DNA of 64,000 nucleotides from Acetobacteraceae bacterium (GCA_021732665.1 JAKFUL010000026.1:58438-122437); one strand, 5' to 3'; positions 9,590 to 19,364 are shown, counted from the stretch's first letter. Notes: generated by a model from the letters alone, not told the origin. Program-made: numbers and translations.

Positions 9590-11230
9590 TCAGCCCCGCT
9601 TCATCGCCCGCGTCAGCACCCAAAGCGGCAACAGGCCGACCAGCACGATGAGCAGCGCCCCGGTCGAGGCCTCGGCGAGCCGTTCATCCGAGGCAAGAGT
9701 GTAGACCCGCACCGCCAGCGTGTCGAAATCGAACGGCCGGATGATCAGCGTCGCCGGCAATTCCTTCATGGTGTCGACGAAGACCAGAATCCCGGCCGAG
9801 AGCATGGCGCCGCGCGCCAGCGGCATCTCCACCTTCCACACCGCCCGCGCCCCGCTGGCACCCAAGGATCGGGCGGCATCACGCATACTGGGCTTGAGCC
9901 GCGCAAGTCCGCTGTCCAGCGAGCCCAGCGCGACCGCCATGAAGCGCACGAGATAGGCGAAGATCAGCGCCACGAAACTGCCGGAGAGCAGCAGCCCGAT
10001 GGAGACCCCGAACTGCGCCCGGAACAGCCCATCCAGCCAATTGTCGAACAGGCCCAAGGGCATCAGCAAACCCACCGCGATCACGCTGCCCGGCAGCGCA
10101 TAGCCCAGCCCCGCGATGCGACTGGCCCAGCGCGGCATCACGCCGCGATCCAACCGCGCCCCCCAGGCCAGCACCGCGGCCAGCGCCACAGCCAGCGCCG
10201 CCGTCAACCCCGACAGCAGCAGCGAATTGGCGGCGAAGGGGACGAGGCGGCTGAGCGACAACGGATCGCCCGCTTCCAGCATCAACCAGAACAGCGCGCC
10301 GGCTGGCAGGCCGAAGCCGAGCATGACAGGAACCGCGCAGCAGGCGGCGGCCAGCCAGCCCTTGGCGCCGGCCAGCACCACCGGCTGGAACGGCGCATGA
10401 CGGGTGGTGGTGGGGTGGAAGCGCCGCCCGCCGCGGGCCAGCCGTTCCAGCAGCATCAGCGCCGCCACCATGCCCAGCAGGGCGGCGGCGAGTTGGCTGG
10501 CGGCGGCGCGATCCTCCAGCCCGAACCAGGTCTCGTAGATGCCTGTGGTCAGCGTTCGCACGCCGAAATGCTGCACGGTGCCGAAATCGGCCAGCACCTC
10601 CATCAGCGCCAGCCCCACGCCGGCCGCCAGCGCGGGGCGGGCCAGGGGCAGCGCCACATGCCAGAAAGCCCGCCCCAGGCTGTGCCCCAGCGTGCGGGAC
10701 ACCTCGATCAGGCAGGTGGATTGGCTGAGGAAGGCGCTGCGGCATAGCAGATACACATAGGGGTAGAGCACCATGGCCAGCACCAGCGCGGCGCCGCCCA
10801 GCGAGCGGATCTCGGGGAACCAGGCCATCTGGCGCCATGTCAGCCCGGTGCCGGCGCGGATGGCGCCCTGCACCGGCCCCGCCGCGTCCAGCAGCCAGGT
10901 GTAGGCATAGGCCGAGACATAGGCCGGCATGGCCAGAGGCAGCAGCAGTGCCACCTCCAGCACCCGGTGGCCGGGAAAGCGGCAGGCGGTGACCAGCCAG
11001 GCGGTGATCACGCCCGCGGAACCCGCCATCAGCGCCACCAGCACAGCCAGCATGGCGGAATTGGCCAGCATCCCGGGCAGGGTGGTGGAGGCGATATGCG
11101 CCCAGACCGGCCCGGCCGGCACCGCCGCCGCGAAGAGCACAGCAGCCAGCGGCAGCGAGACGAGGCCGGCCAGGGCCAGGCCCGCCAGGCTCAGGCCCGG
11201 CAGACGCGGCTGGCGAAGGGTGAGGGACAT
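9590..11230 (-). CDS. Iron-type ABC transporter permease (FbpB/ThiP-like)
   Basis: Inner-membrane permease with two fused BPD_transp_1 halves, as in ferric-iron (FbpB/SfuB) and thiamine (ThiP) importers; 546 residues and about 12 hydrophobic segments. EAA-loop signatures appear twice, near EVSRTLGHSLGRAFWHVALP and near DAARSLGASGARAVWKVEMP. The ATG at 11230 is chosen because residues before it do not look like membrane protein and it directly follows a palindrome. Neither a binding protein nor an ATPase gene is adjacent. The downstream ATPase gene that usually follows may have been lost in the same deletion that truncated ahpD. Iron is the likeliest substrate, by inference. Confidence 0.85.
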   Translation of the reverse strand: MSLTLRQPRLPGLSLAGLALAGLVSLPLAAVLFAAAVPAGPVWAHIASTTLPGMLANSAMLAVLVALMAGSAGVITAWLVTACRFPGHRVLEVALLLPLAMPAYVSAYAYTWLLDAAGPVQGAIRAGTGLTWRQMAWFPEIRSLGGAALVLAMVLYPYVYLLCRSAFLSQSTCLIEVSRTLGHSLGRAFWHVALPLARPALAAGVGLALMEVLADFGTVQHFGVRTLTTGIYETWFGLEDRAAASQLAAALLGMVAALMLLERLARGGRRFHPTTTRHAPFQPVVLAGAKGWLAAACCAVPVMLGFGLPAGALFWLMLEAGDPLSLSRLVPFAANSLLLSGLTAALAVALAAVLAWGARLDRGVMPRWASRIAGLGYALPGSVIAVGLLMPLGLFDNWLDGLFRAQFGVSIGLLLSGSFVALIFAYLVRFMAVALGSLDSGLARLKPSMRDAARSLGASGARAVWKVEMPLARGAMLSAGILVFVDTMKELPATLIIRPFDFDTLAVRVYTLASDERLAEASTGALLIVLVGLLPLWVLTRAMKRG

Positions 11231-11233
11231 GAG

Positions 11234-11250
11234 TTGCGAAGTATTCGCAA
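11234..11250. promoter_or_regulatory. Palindrome at the permease start (candidate Fur-type operator)
   Basis: Perfect 7-3-7 inverted repeat TTGCGAA-GTA-TTCGCAA ending three bases before the ATG of the iron-type permease. It occupies nearly half of the 40 bp between that gene and the RND gene. Its shape and AT-flanked GCGAA/TTCGC arms are like metal-regulator sites of the Fur family in alphaproteobacteria, which fits an iron importer. Position over the expected ribosome-binding site suggests repression of transcription or a very short leader. Confidence 0.5.
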
Positions 11251-11270
11251 TCTCATATCCCTGTCTAGCC

Positions 11271-14200
11271 TTATTCGCCCACGGCCATCGCGACCACCGG
11301 CTGTGGCGCGGCGGCTGGCCGGGCATGGCGCCGCAACGCCAGGGCATAAAGCGTGGGCACCACGAAGAGCGTGGCCACGGTCGCCACCGACAGCCCGCCG
11401 ATCATGGCGAGTGCCATCGGCCCCCAGAACACCGACTGGGTCAGCGGCACGAAGGCGAAGATGGCCGCCAATGCCGTCAGCACCACCGGCCGTGCCCGGC
11501 GCACCGTGCTCTCGATGATCGCCTCATGCAGGTCGTGCCCCGCCTCCAGATCCTGTTGCACCTGGTCGACCAGGATGAGCGTGTTGCGCATCACCATCCC
11601 TGCCAGCGCGATCACCCCGAGCAGGGCGACGAAACCGAAGGGCGCGTCCATGACGAGAAGTGCTGCCGCCGCCCCCGGGATGCCGAAAGGTGCCGTGGCG
11701 AAGACCAGGAAGGCGCGGCCGAAATGCCGCAGCTGCACCATCAGCAGCACCCACATCACCGCCACCATGACGGGGAAGAGGGCGAAGAGGCTGGCATTCG
11801 CCTTTCCCGCCTGCTCGGCCGCGCCGCCCACCTCCATGCGGTAGCCGGGCGGCAGGGCGGCGGCCAGGGCCGCGAGGCGCGGGAGTGCCGCCGCCGTCAC
11901 ATCGGGCGCCTGGAAACCCGGCTGGAGGTCCGAGCGCAAGGTGATGAAGGCCTCGCGGTTGCGGCGCCACAGGATGGGCTCCTCGCTATCGGGCAAAAGG
12001 CGCGCCAGTTGGGTGAGCTGCACAGGCCCCGCGGGGGTTGGCAGCATCAGGTCGGGCAGGGTGGCGAGGTTGCGCCGCTCGGCGGCGGGCACGCGCACCA
12101 CCACATCGACCAGGCGATGGCCCTCGCGCAGCTGGGTCGCCGTGCTGCCGGTGAGCAGCGCGCCGGCCGATTGCGCCACCGCCTGCGGGGAGAGGCCGAG
12201 CTGGGCGATGCGCTCCAGATCGAGTTCCATGCGCAGGCTGGAGGCGCGCTCCGACCAGTCGGTCTGCACATCGCGCGTGCCCGGCACCTCGCGCAGCGCG
12301 GGCACCCATTCATCGGCCAGGCGGCGCAGCGTGCCAGGCTCCGGCCCCATCAGGCGGAACTGGATGGGGAAGGGCACGGGCGGGCCGAAATCCAGGCGCG
12401 AGACCCGCACCCTTGCCTCGGGGAAGGCGCCGTTTTCCACCAGGGAGATCAGGCGGGCGCGCAGCCGCTCGCGCGAGGCCACGTCGCGGGTCTCGATGAT
12501 GAGCTTGGAAAACGCCTCGTTCGGCAGATCGGGGTTCAGCGCCAGGAAGAAGCGCGGCGCCCCGGCGCCGGCATAGGCGGTGAAATGGCTGACATCGGGG
12601 TCGCCGGCCACGATGTTCTCCAGGCGGTGCAGCACCTCGTCGGTGGCGGCGAAGCTCGCGCCCTGGCGCAGGTTGATGTCGACCAGCAATTCCAGCCGCT
12701 GCGACGCCGGAAAGAACTGCTTCTTGGTCAGCGCCATGCCGGCGAAGCCCGCCAGCAGCACGCCGGCCATCAGCGTGAGCACGATGGCGCGATGGTCCAC
12801 GCACCAGGTGATGGTTGCGCGAAGGGCGCGGGAGAAGCGGCCGTGATAGGGGTCATGCGTCGGGTGCGGCGTCACGCGCAGCAGCTTGGCCCCCAGCCAG
12901 GGCGTGAAGGTGACGGCGACCAGCCAGGAGGCGACGAGCGCTGCCCCCACCACCCAGAAGATGCCGCCGGCATATTCGCCGGAGGTCGATTGCGCGAAGC
13001 CCACCGGGATGAACCCCGCCACCGTGATCAGCGTGCCGGTCAGCATGGGCCCCGCCGTGCTGGTCCAGGCAAAGCCGGCCGCGCGCAGCGTCTCCCAGCC
13101 CTGTTCGAGCTTCACCAGCATGGCCTCGATGGCGATGATCGCGTCATCCACCAGCAGGCCCAGCGCCAGGATCAGGGCGCCCAGCGAGATCCGCTCCAGC
13201 TCCGTTCCGCGCCAGAGCATGAAGGCGAAGACCAGGGAGAGCGTGAGTGGGACCGAGAGCGCCACGATGATGCCGGGCCGGAACCCCAGCGAGAGGAAGG
13301 ACACCACCAGCACCACGCCCAGCGCGGCACCCAGCTTGATGAGGAACTCGTCCACGCTCTCGGCCACGATGTGCGGCTGGTCCGAGACCATGGAGAGGGC
13401 GAGCCCGGCCGGTAGCCCGGCGCGGATGGCGGCGAGTTCCGCCCGCAGCGCCGTCCCCAGCCGCAGGACATCCACACCGCGCTCCTTCACCACCGACAGC
13501 AGCACGGCATCCTGGCCGCCGAAGCGTATGGCGCTGCTGGCAGGGTCTGCCACGCCGCGGGTGATGCTGGCGATGTCGGACAAGCGCAGCGTGCGCCCCT
13601 CCAGCGGCACGGGGACATCGCCGATGCTGGCGAGACCGTCGATCCCCGCCCCCAGGCGCAGGTTCACGCGGGTGTTGCCGGTCTCCACCGTGCCTGCGGG
13701 CTGCACCGGATTGTGCCGGGCGAGCGCGTTGAGAATGGCGTCGGGCGCCAGGCCAAGCGTGGCCAGGCGCTGATGGCTGATCTCGACATGGATGCGTTGC
13801 GGCTGTTCCCCATCCATCACCACCTTTTCGACGCCGGGGAGGCGGCGCAGGCGGATGCGCAGGCGCTCGCCCTGGCGGGCGAGTTCCGCGTTGTCGGCGC
13901 CGGTCAGGGCGATAACGGCGGAATAGACGTCGGAATACTCGTCATTGAAGAATGGCCCCTGGATGCCGGCGGGCAACAGATGCCGCATATCGCCCACCTT
14001 CTTGCGCACCTGGTACCAGAGATTGGCCACGGCCGAGGGCGGCGTGTCGTCGCGCAGGTTGATGGTGATGGTGCCGGTGTTGGGCCGGGAAAAGCTTTGC
14101 AGGGTGTCGAGATACGCCAAATCCTGCAGCCGGCTCTCGATACGATCCAGCACCTGGTTCTGGATGTCGGCGGCCGAGGCGCCTGGCCACTGCACCGAGA

Positions 14201-14348
14201 CCACCATGACCTTGAGGGTGAAGGACGGGTCCTCCGCCCGGCCCAGCCGCTGCCAGGAAAAGGCGCCAAGGGCGAGCACCAGGATCATGGCGAAAAGCGC
14301 CAGCGAGCCGTTGCGGATCGTGGCTTCGGAGGGGTTGAAGCGGGACAT
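11271..14348 (-). CDS. RND family efflux transporter, inner-membrane pump
   Basis: AcrB/MexB-like proton-driven exporter subunit; 1025 residues. The start at 14348 overlaps the adaptor stop codon by one base (TGATG). The N-terminal membrane segment is at residues 12-30; LVDDAIIAIE in the TM4 region (about 400) holds the paired Asp of the proton relay. The TM10 position usually Lys or Asn is Arg in MVMRNTLILVD (about 920). Two large periplasmic loops are present. It forms a unit with the adaptor and the TetR regulator upstream; no outer-membrane factor gene is present, so a TolC-type protein must come from elsewhere. Substrate unknown. Confidence 0.93.
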   Translation of the reverse strand: MSRFNPSEATIRNGSLALFAMILVLALGAFSWQRLGRAEDPSFTLKVMVVSVQWPGASAADIQNQVLDRIESRLQDLAYLDTLQSFSRPNTGTITINLRDDTPPSAVANLWYQVRKKVGDMRHLLPAGIQGPFFNDEYSDVYSAVIALTGADNAELARQGERLRIRLRRLPGVEKVVMDGEQPQRIHVEISHQRLATLGLAPDAILNALARHNPVQPAGTVETGNTRVNLRLGAGIDGLASIGDVPVPLEGRTLRLSDIASITRGVADPASSAIRFGGQDAVLLSVVKERGVDVLRLGTALRAELAAIRAGLPAGLALSMVSDQPHIVAESVDEFLIKLGAALGVVLVVSFLSLGFRPGIIVALSVPLTLSLVFAFMLWRGTELERISLGALILALGLLVDDAIIAIEAMLVKLEQGWETLRAAGFAWTSTAGPMLTGTLITVAGFIPVGFAQSTSGEYAGGIFWVVGAALVASWLVAVTFTPWLGAKLLRVTPHPTHDPYHGRFSRALRATITWCVDHRAIVLTLMAGVLLAGFAGMALTKKQFFPASQRLELLVDINLRQGASFAATDEVLHRLENIVAGDPDVSHFTAYAGAGAPRFFLALNPDLPNEAFSKLIIETRDVASRERLRARLISLVENGAFPEARVRVSRLDFGPPVPFPIQFRLMGPEPGTLRRLADEWVPALREVPGTRDVQTDWSERASSLRMELDLERIAQLGLSPQAVAQSAGALLTGSTATQLREGHRLVDVVVRVPAAERRNLATLPDLMLPTPAGPVQLTQLARLLPDSEEPILWRRNREAFITLRSDLQPGFQAPDVTAAALPRLAALAAALPPGYRMEVGGAAEQAGKANASLFALFPVMVAVMWVLLMVQLRHFGRAFLVFATAPFGIPGAAAALLVMDAPFGFVALLGVIALAGMVMRNTLILVDQVQQDLEAGHDLHEAIIESTVRRARPVVLTALAAIFAFVPLTQSVFWGPMALAMIGGLSVATVATLFVVPTLYALALRRHARPAAAPQPVVAMAVGE

Positions 14349-15442
14349 CAGCGCAGGCTCCCCGCCAGGCGGGTGTCCACGACACGCACGCGGTGGTCGG
14401 GTGCGAGCAGCTGCGGGCCGATGGCGACGATGCGCGTCCCCTCCGGCAGGTCGGCCTGGACCAGGGCGGTGGTTTCGGCGAGCGCGATCACCCGGGCGGG
14501 CACGGCGCGGATGCGGTCCTGCCCCTCCACCGCCCAGAGCATGGGCCCCGAGCCTCGGTCGTGCACGGCGCTGAGTGGCACGCGCGCTGCGATGCCGCCC
14601 AGGCTTGGCAGGGTGACGGTGGCGGTCATGCCGAGCTGCGCCCATTCGGGGGCCTGGGCCTGGGCGATGGCGAAGCGGGCGGGGTAGGTGCGCAGGCCGG
14701 GCTCGGCCTGGCCCGCCACCTCGCGCAGCGTGACGGGGATGGCCGCCTCGGGGCGGGACCAGAAGCCGGCGGTGGCGCCGCCCTCGCGCAGGCGGGGCAG
14801 CAGGGCCTCGGGTGCCTGGACCAGGATTTCCCGCTCATCGGGGTTGGCCAGGCGGATCACGGGGGTGCCCTCGGCGACGACCTGCCCGGCCTCGGCCAAG
14901 AGGGCGGTGACGATGCCGGCATTGGGGGCGATGAGGGTCGTGTAGGACAGGCGATTGCGGGCAAGGCTCAGCGCGGCCTCGGCGCTGGTCACCCGCTCGG
15001 CCGCGGCGCGGCTGGCGGCGACGCGCTGGTCGTTGAAGGCGGCGGCGACATGGCCCGCCGCAAGCAGGATGGCGGAGCGCTGCGCGTCATTCGCGGCCTG
15101 GGTGTATTGCGCGCGGGCGGCGGCGAGGTCGGCCTCGGCGCTGCGCAGGCTGAGCGCCAGGTCGGCCGGGTCGAGGCGTGCGAGAGGCTGGCCGGGGCTG
15201 ACGCGGTCGCCCAGGTTCACCAGCCTTTCGGCGATGCGCCCGCCGGCGCGAAACCCCAGATCGGCCTCGCGCCGGGCGCGGATGGTGCCGGTGAGCTGGC
15301 TGGCGGCCTGGACCGGGGCGGGCTGGAAGATCGCGACCTGGACCGGCTTGGGCGGATCGGGCGGCGGAGGTGCCTCGGCCTGTCCCGACGGTTTGCAGGC
15401 GGCCAGGGCGAGGAGGAGAAGCAGGGCGGGGCGTTGGGACAT
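14348..15442 (-). CDS. RND efflux periplasmic adaptor (HlyD/MFP), lipoprotein
   Basis: Membrane-fusion protein linking the RND pump to an outer-membrane channel. 364 residues; a lipoprotein signal ending LLALAAC (lipobox, Cys about 16) predicts lipid anchoring to the inner membrane. Then a lipoyl half with FRAGGRIAERLVNLGDRV (about 68-85), a helical hairpin rich in Ala/Gln, and a beta-barrel region. Its stop codon overlaps the start of the pump gene. The 59 bp before its ATG contain an operator-like site related to the one before tetR. Confidence 0.93.
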   Translation of the reverse strand: MSQRPALLLLLALAACKPSGQAEAPPPPDPPKPVQVAIFQPAPVQAASQLTGTIRARREADLGFRAGGRIAERLVNLGDRVSPGQPLARLDPADLALSLRSAEADLAAARAQYTQAANDAQRSAILLAAGHVAAAFNDQRVAASRAAAERVTSAEAALSLARNRLSYTTLIAPNAGIVTALLAEAGQVVAEGTPVIRLANPDEREILVQAPEALLPRLREGGATAGFWSRPEAAIPVTLREVAGQAEPGLRTYPARFAIAQAQAPEWAQLGMTATVTLPSLGGIAARVPLSAVHDRGSGPMLWAVEGQDRIRAVPARVIALAETTALVQADLPEGTRIVAIGPQLLAPDHRVRVVDTRLAGSLR

Positions 15443-15475
15443 GGTCGGGCTCCGTTTGGCCCGATGATTATTAAC

Positions 15476-15504
15476 TAACGATTTTTAAAAATCAACAATC
15501 GTTA
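15476..15504. promoter_or_regulatory. Operator-like site before the adaptor-RND genes
   Basis: Inverted repeat TAACGAT ... ATCGTTA with a 15-base AT-rich spacer, overlapping the last codon of tetR and lying just upstream of the adaptor gene. It contains AATCAACAATCGT, exactly repeated at 16161-16173 before tetR. The shared 13-mer in both promoters of a regulator-pump pair is what a TetR-type repressor would bind. The AT-rich core also suits a -10 element. Confidence 0.6.
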
Positions 15505-16128
15505 TCGCGAGCCCCGCTTCAATCCAGCCACAAGAAGCGCCATGGCCTGAGTCAGATCGCCGGACATCTCACTGGGCGTGCGCTCCATGTTCTGCATGCA
15601 CTCCGCGAGCATGGCGGGGTGGTGCCAGATCATCGTGCAGGCCTTGACGACCTGGGCGCCCGCCGCCGCGTCGCCCGGGGCGAATTCGCCCGCGGCCATG
15701 CCATCGGCAATGACGCGGGTGAGCAGCGTGATGAAACGGCCGATATAGGTGTGGATCACGCCCCAATGCTCGCCCATCGCCGCGCTGACCATGTCATGCA
15801 TACGTTTTTCATGGAAAAACAGCGACATGGAGCTGCTCAGCAGTTCCTGCCCAATGGCGTGCAGCCGGGCCTCGGCGCTGCCATCCGCCTCGGCGATTCG
15901 TTCGAGCTTGACTGCCACGCTATCGAGGAGCCGCGCCGTGATCGCCTCGTTGATCGCTGATTTGGAGGCGAAGAAGCGATAGACATTGGCCGGCGACATT
16001 CCCAGTTCGCGGGCGATGTCGGCCACCGCGGTCTTCTGATAGCCCATGGTGCGGAAGAGTTGCTCCGCCACATCGGCGATGCGGGCGCGGGTGGCTTCGG
16101 CGGAGGGTGCGGCCGTGGTGATGCTCAT
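15502..16128 (-). CDS. TetR/AcrR family transcriptional regulator
   Basis: 208 residues with the N-terminal HTH of the family: ADVAEQLFRTMGYQKTAVAD then IARELGMSPANVYRFFASK (about residues 22-60). The C-terminal ligand domain is all-helical and unclassified. It precedes the adaptor and pump genes in the same direction, and both promoters carry a related AATCAACAATCGT site, so it most likely represses itself and the efflux pair until an inducer binds. ATG start at 16128. Confidence 0.93.
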   Translation of the reverse strand: MSITTAAPSAEATRARIADVAEQLFRTMGYQKTAVADIARELGMSPANVYRFFASKSAINEAITARLLDSVAVKLERIAEADGSAEARLHAIGQELLSSSMSLFFHEKRMHDMVSAAMGEHWGVIHTYIGRFITLLTRVIADGMAAGEFAPGDAAAGAQVVKACTMIWHHPAMLAECMQNMERTPSEMSGDLTQAMALLVAGLKRGSR

Positions 16129-16152
16129 GGCCCCTGATTATACGCAGAAGTT

Positions 16153-16176
16153 ATGACGATAATCAACAATCGTCAT
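16153..16176. promoter_or_regulatory. Operator-like inverted repeat before tetR
   Basis: Perfect ATGACGAT ... ATCGTCAT inverted repeat with an 8-base spacer, in the 44 bp between the flavin reductase and tetR and overlapping the reductase stop codon. Shares AATCAACAATCGT with the site before the adaptor gene. Confidence 0.6.
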
Positions 16177-16814
16177 TTCATCTCAGCCTTGCGCGCCGCC
16201 CATTCCGCCGCGGTGTAGCGTTCCACTTCCACCCGGTCCGTCGTGCGGGTGTACCAGCCGCGGCCATGCATGCGGCCGACCAGTTCCAGCTTGGGCGTGT
16301 CGATGTAGTTTTTGGCCGCGTCGAGCACCGCGTCGTCGCGCACATGCATGGCCAGCACCTTGCCCATGACGATGGTGTGGTGGCCGACGGGGACGAGCTG
16401 GAAGGTTTCGCATTCCAACGCCACCGGGCTCTCGGCGATGCGTGGGGGTGCCACCTTGGTGCTGGCCAGCTTGGTCAGCCCGGCCTCGTCCAGCTCGTCG
16501 AAGCCCGGGGCGAAATCGGTCGCCGTCACGTTCATCGCCGCCAGCGCTGTCTCGGGCACCAGGCAGACAACGAACTGCCCGGTCGCGCGGATATTGGCCA
16601 GCGTGTCCTTCGGACTGCCCTCCGGCCGCGGGCCGCAGCCGATGCAGACCACGGCCGGGTCATCGGCGAAGGCGTTGAAGAAGGAATAGGGTGCGGCGTT
16701 CACCAGCCCTTCCGCGTCCTGGCTGACCACCCAGGCGATCGGCCGCGGCACGATGGTGGAGACCAGCAGCTTGTAGCGTTCGCGCGCGGGGAGGGCTTCG
16801 AAGTCGAACAGCAT
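16173..16814 (-). CDS. Flavin reductase family protein (DIM6/NTAB, FMN-binding split barrel)
   Basis: 213 residues from the ATG at 16814; a longer frame reaches back into the chemoreceptor region and is rejected. Family blocks: [15 protein letters not shown] (about 19-33), [18 protein letters not shown] (about 39-56), [18 protein letters not shown] (about 69-86). Proteins of this family bind FMN and act as flavin reductases or unknown oxidoreductases; the substrate is not known. It lies 44 bp upstream of tetR in the same direction and its stop overlaps the tetR operator, so it is probably an independent transcript. Confidence 0.85.
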   Translation of the reverse strand: MLFDFEALPARERYKLLVSTIVPRPIAWVVSQDAEGLVNAAPYSFFNAFADDPAVVCIGCGPRPEGSPKDTLANIRATGQFVVCLVPETALAAMNVTATDFAPGFDELDEAGLTKLASTKVAPPRIAESPVALECETFQLVPVGHHTIVMGKVLAMHVRDDAVLDAAKNYIDTPKLELVGRMHGRGWYTRTTDRVEVERYTAAEWAARKAEMK

Positions 16815-16947
16815 CGGGGGTTTCCTGGGGATGTCTTGCGGCGGTTTTGGACCGCGCGGCCCCGCGCTGTCGAGAGGCGCCTGCGCTTCACCCATTCTTA
16901 GCATGCGTCGGCCTAGATGGCGCTGCCCAAAACCGGAGCCTTGCCGT

Positions 16948-19260
16948 ATGCGCCTGTTCCAAAACCTCTCCGTCGGCCTGAAGCTGGCCGTCAGCTCCCT
17001 GCTCGCCGTGGTGATGCTGGCCGCGCTGGTGTTGCTGGTGCGGATGGAATCGGAGATCGTCTCCGACCAGCAATCGAACCAGGCCGATGCCGCCCAGGCC
17101 CAGCTGATGGCGAGCGAGGCCGCGCTGCAGATCATGCGCGCCAACAATGCCCAGCGCGGCATCCTGCTGTCGCAGGCCGTGGCGGCGATCGAGGCCGAGC
17201 AGCGGGTGTTGCAGGACGCGATGGGCGGGGCGCGGCGCGCGGCAGCCGAAGCCCGGCGCCTGGCCCGCCCGGCCGAGGCCAGGACAGCGCTCGACGGCCT
17301 GCTGCGCGACATCGAAACCTTGGCGGGCCATTTTCAGGAAGCCACCCAGAAGCGCATCGAACTGGTGCGGCTGCGAGACGAGAGGCTGCTGCCCCGCCTG
17401 CCCGAATTCGACCAGGCGCTGGAGGGCGTGACCGCCAATCTTGCATTTTCGCTGAGCGGCGAGGCGCTGGAGAATGCGCGCGACATTCTGACAACCTACA
17501 CCAATGCGGTGAACGAGGTCCGCCTCGGCGTGAACCGCTACCTCGCCACCGCCGACCCGGCCGCGGCCGGCCGCGTGCGCCGCGCCGCCAGTCAGCAGCG
17601 CGTGCATCTGCGCCGGCTGGAAAGCACCGCGGGCGAGGGCATGGCCCAGGATGTCCGACGCATGGGCGCGGTGGCCGAGGATATCGTCACCCAGGCCGAC
17701 ACGGTGATCGTCACAGGGGCTGCGATCGAGGCGCTGCGGCGCGAAAGGATCATCCCCACGCGGGACCGCATGCAGGTGGATGTTGAGCGCGCAGTGCAGG
17801 CGCTGCGGGCCGAGCTGCGCCAGGCCGCCGAACGCACCGAGACCGCGATCGACGCGATCGACCAGCAGGTGATGGTGGCCGGCGCCGCGGTGGCGCTGAT
17901 GCTCCTGCTTTTCGGCCTGGTCACTGCGCGCGCCATCGGCACGCCGCTGCGCCGGCTCTCCGCGCAGATCGCCGACATCGCCGCCGGCCGCACCCAGACC
18001 CCGGTGGCCGATCAGGACCGGGGCGACGAGATCGGCCGCATCGCGGTGGCGCTGGAGGCGCTGCGGCTTTCCGCCCGCCGCGCCTTCGGCCAGGGCGAGA
18101 TGCTGGAACAGATGGGCAATGGCGTGATGGTGGCGGACCCGTCGCAGGGCTTCGCCATCACCTATCTCAACCCCGAATGCGTGGCGCTGCTGCGCCGCGT
18201 GCAGTCCAGCCTGCCCGCGCCCGCCGAGGCCCTGGCCGGCATGAAGCTGGAACAGCTCGACCGCGGCCTGGCGGAGTTGCGGGGCGTGATGGCCGAGCCC
18301 GAGCGCCTGCCGCATGACACTCGCCTCTCGATCGGCGGCGAGGTCTTCGAACTGCGCGTCAGCGCCATCCGCGACGATGCCGGCGCCTATGTCTCCACCA
18401 TGCTGATGTGGCGCCTGATCACCCGCCAGGCCCGGCTTGCCGATGATTTCCAGGCCGAGGTCGGCAGCGTGGTGCAGGCGGTGGCGCATTCCGCCCAGCA
18501 GATGCGCCAGGGCGTGGAGACGGTGGGTCAGGCCGCCGATACCGGCGGGCGTGAGGCCGATGCGGTGGCCGAGGTCTCGACCCGCGCCGGAAATGACGTC
18601 CAGGCCGTGGCCGCCAGCGCCGAGGAATTGGCCGCGAGCGTCGCCGAGATCACCCGCCAGGTGACCGAGGGGGCTCAGGTCGCGCGCTCGGCCGCCGAGG
18701 AGGCGCGCGCCACCGACATCACCGTGCAGGGCCTGGTGCAGGCCGCCGCCAAGATCGGTGATGTGGTGCGGCTGATCAGCGACATCGCAGGCCAGACCAA
18801 CCTTCTGGCATTGAACGCCACCATCGAGGCGGCACGGGCGGGCGAGGCCGGCAAGGGTTTTGCGGTGGTGGCAAGCGAGGTGAAGAGCCTGGCCAGCCAA
18901 ACCGCCCGCGCCACCGAGGATATCGCGGCACAGATCGGCGCCATCCAGAGCACCACCGAGGCCGCGGCCGGCGCGCTGCGCAACATCGGCGCCACGATCG
19001 AGCGGATGAACGAGGTGACGACCGCCATCGCCGGCGCGGTGGAGGAACAGGGCGCGGCCACGCGCGAGATCGCCCGCAGCGCGGCCCAGGTGGCCGAGGG
19101 CACCGGCGCGGTGGTGCGCCGCATCGGCGATGTGCAGCGCGCTTCCGGCGCCACCGGCCAGGCCGCCCAGGATATGCGCGGCACGTCCGAGGCGCTGACA
19201 CAGCAGGCGGAGACGCTGCGCGGCAAGGCGGATAGGTTCCTGGCGAGTATCCGCGCCTAG
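16948..19260 (+). CDS. Methyl-accepting chemotaxis protein with HAMP and PAS-like region
   Basis: 770 residues. Two membrane segments (about 14-32 and 310-330) bracket a helical periplasmic sensor without recognised domain. Then HAMP (about 331-380, with [14 protein letters not shown]), a PAS-like stretch starting near [20 protein letters not shown] (about 391-410), and the signalling domain. The hairpin tip [20 protein letters not shown] is followed by [11 protein letters not shown] (about 612-650). ATG 16948 has GGAG eleven bases upstream; an upstream in-frame ATG at 16831 gives unlikely sequence. There is no C-terminal CheR/CheB pentapeptide and no che gene nearby. Ligand unknown. Confidence 0.93.
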   Translation: MRLFQNLSVGLKLAVSSLLAVVMLAALVLLVRMESEIVSDQQSNQADAAQAQLMASEAALQIMRANNAQRGILLSQAVAAIEAEQRVLQDAMGGARRAAAEARRLARPAEARTALDGLLRDIETLAGHFQEATQKRIELVRLRDERLLPRLPEFDQALEGVTANLAFSLSGEALENARDILTTYTNAVNEVRLGVNRYLATADPAAAGRVRRAASQQRVHLRRLESTAGEGMAQDVRRMGAVAEDIVTQADTVIVTGAAIEALRRERIIPTRDRMQVDVERAVQALRAELRQAAERTETAIDAIDQQVMVAGAAVALMLLLFGLVTARAIGTPLRRLSAQIADIAAGRTQTPVADQDRGDEIGRIAVALEALRLSARRAFGQGEMLEQMGNGVMVADPSQGFAITYLNPECVALLRRVQSSLPAPAEALAGMKLEQLDRGLAELRGVMAEPERLPHDTRLSIGGEVFELRVSAIRDDAGAYVSTMLMWRLITRQARLADDFQAEVGSVVQAVAHSAQQMRQGVETVGQAADTGGREADAVAEVSTRAGNDVQAVAASAEELAASVAEITRQVTEGAQVARSAAEEARATDITVQGLVQAAAKIGDVVRLISDIAGQTNLLALNATIEAARAGEAGKGFAVVASEVKSLASQTARATEDIAAQIGAIQSTTEAAAGALRNIGATIERMNEVTTAIAGAVEEQGAATREIARSAAQVAEGTGAVVRRIGDVQRASGATGQAAQDMRGTSEALTQQAETLRGKADRFLASIRA

Positions 19261-19261
19261 T

Positions 19262-19299
19262 GTTATGTGCCACACGGGCGGTGCCGTCTGGCACATAAC
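19262..19299. terminator. Perfect 11-bp hairpin after the chemoreceptor gene
   Basis: GTTATGTGCCA and its exact complement TGGCACATAAC flank a 16-base loop, starting one base after the mcp stop codon. There is no T run after it, so classic Rho-independent termination is not certain; it could slow RNA polymerase or protect the 3' end. Lies between convergent genes. Confidence 0.5.
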
Positions 19300-19328
19300 G
19301 CTAGCCATTGATTTGGTGGGCCGATTAA

Positions 19329-19355
19329 CCCGACGCTTGGGTAGTAAGCGTCGGG
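19329..19355. terminator. Perfect 10-bp hairpin between convergent genes
   Basis: CCCGACGCTT, 7-base loop, AAGCGTCGGG, nine bases before the stop codon of the minus-strand gene. On the minus strand it is followed by TTAATCGG. Together with the hairpin at 19262 it probably insulates two convergent transcripts. Confidence 0.5.
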
Positions 19356-19364
19356 ATCGGACCA

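Noticed and set aside
10929..13415. 828-codon open frame opposite the RND pump gene
   Set aside because: Shadow of a high-GC coding region; His/Gln/Arg-rich composition without any domain, and the opposite strand has a full RND protein.
16831..16947. Upstream ATG for the chemoreceptor
   Set aside because: The extra 39 residues are Arg/Pro-rich and overlap the divergent reductase promoter; ATG 16948 has a GGAG and starts the expected signal-anchor.
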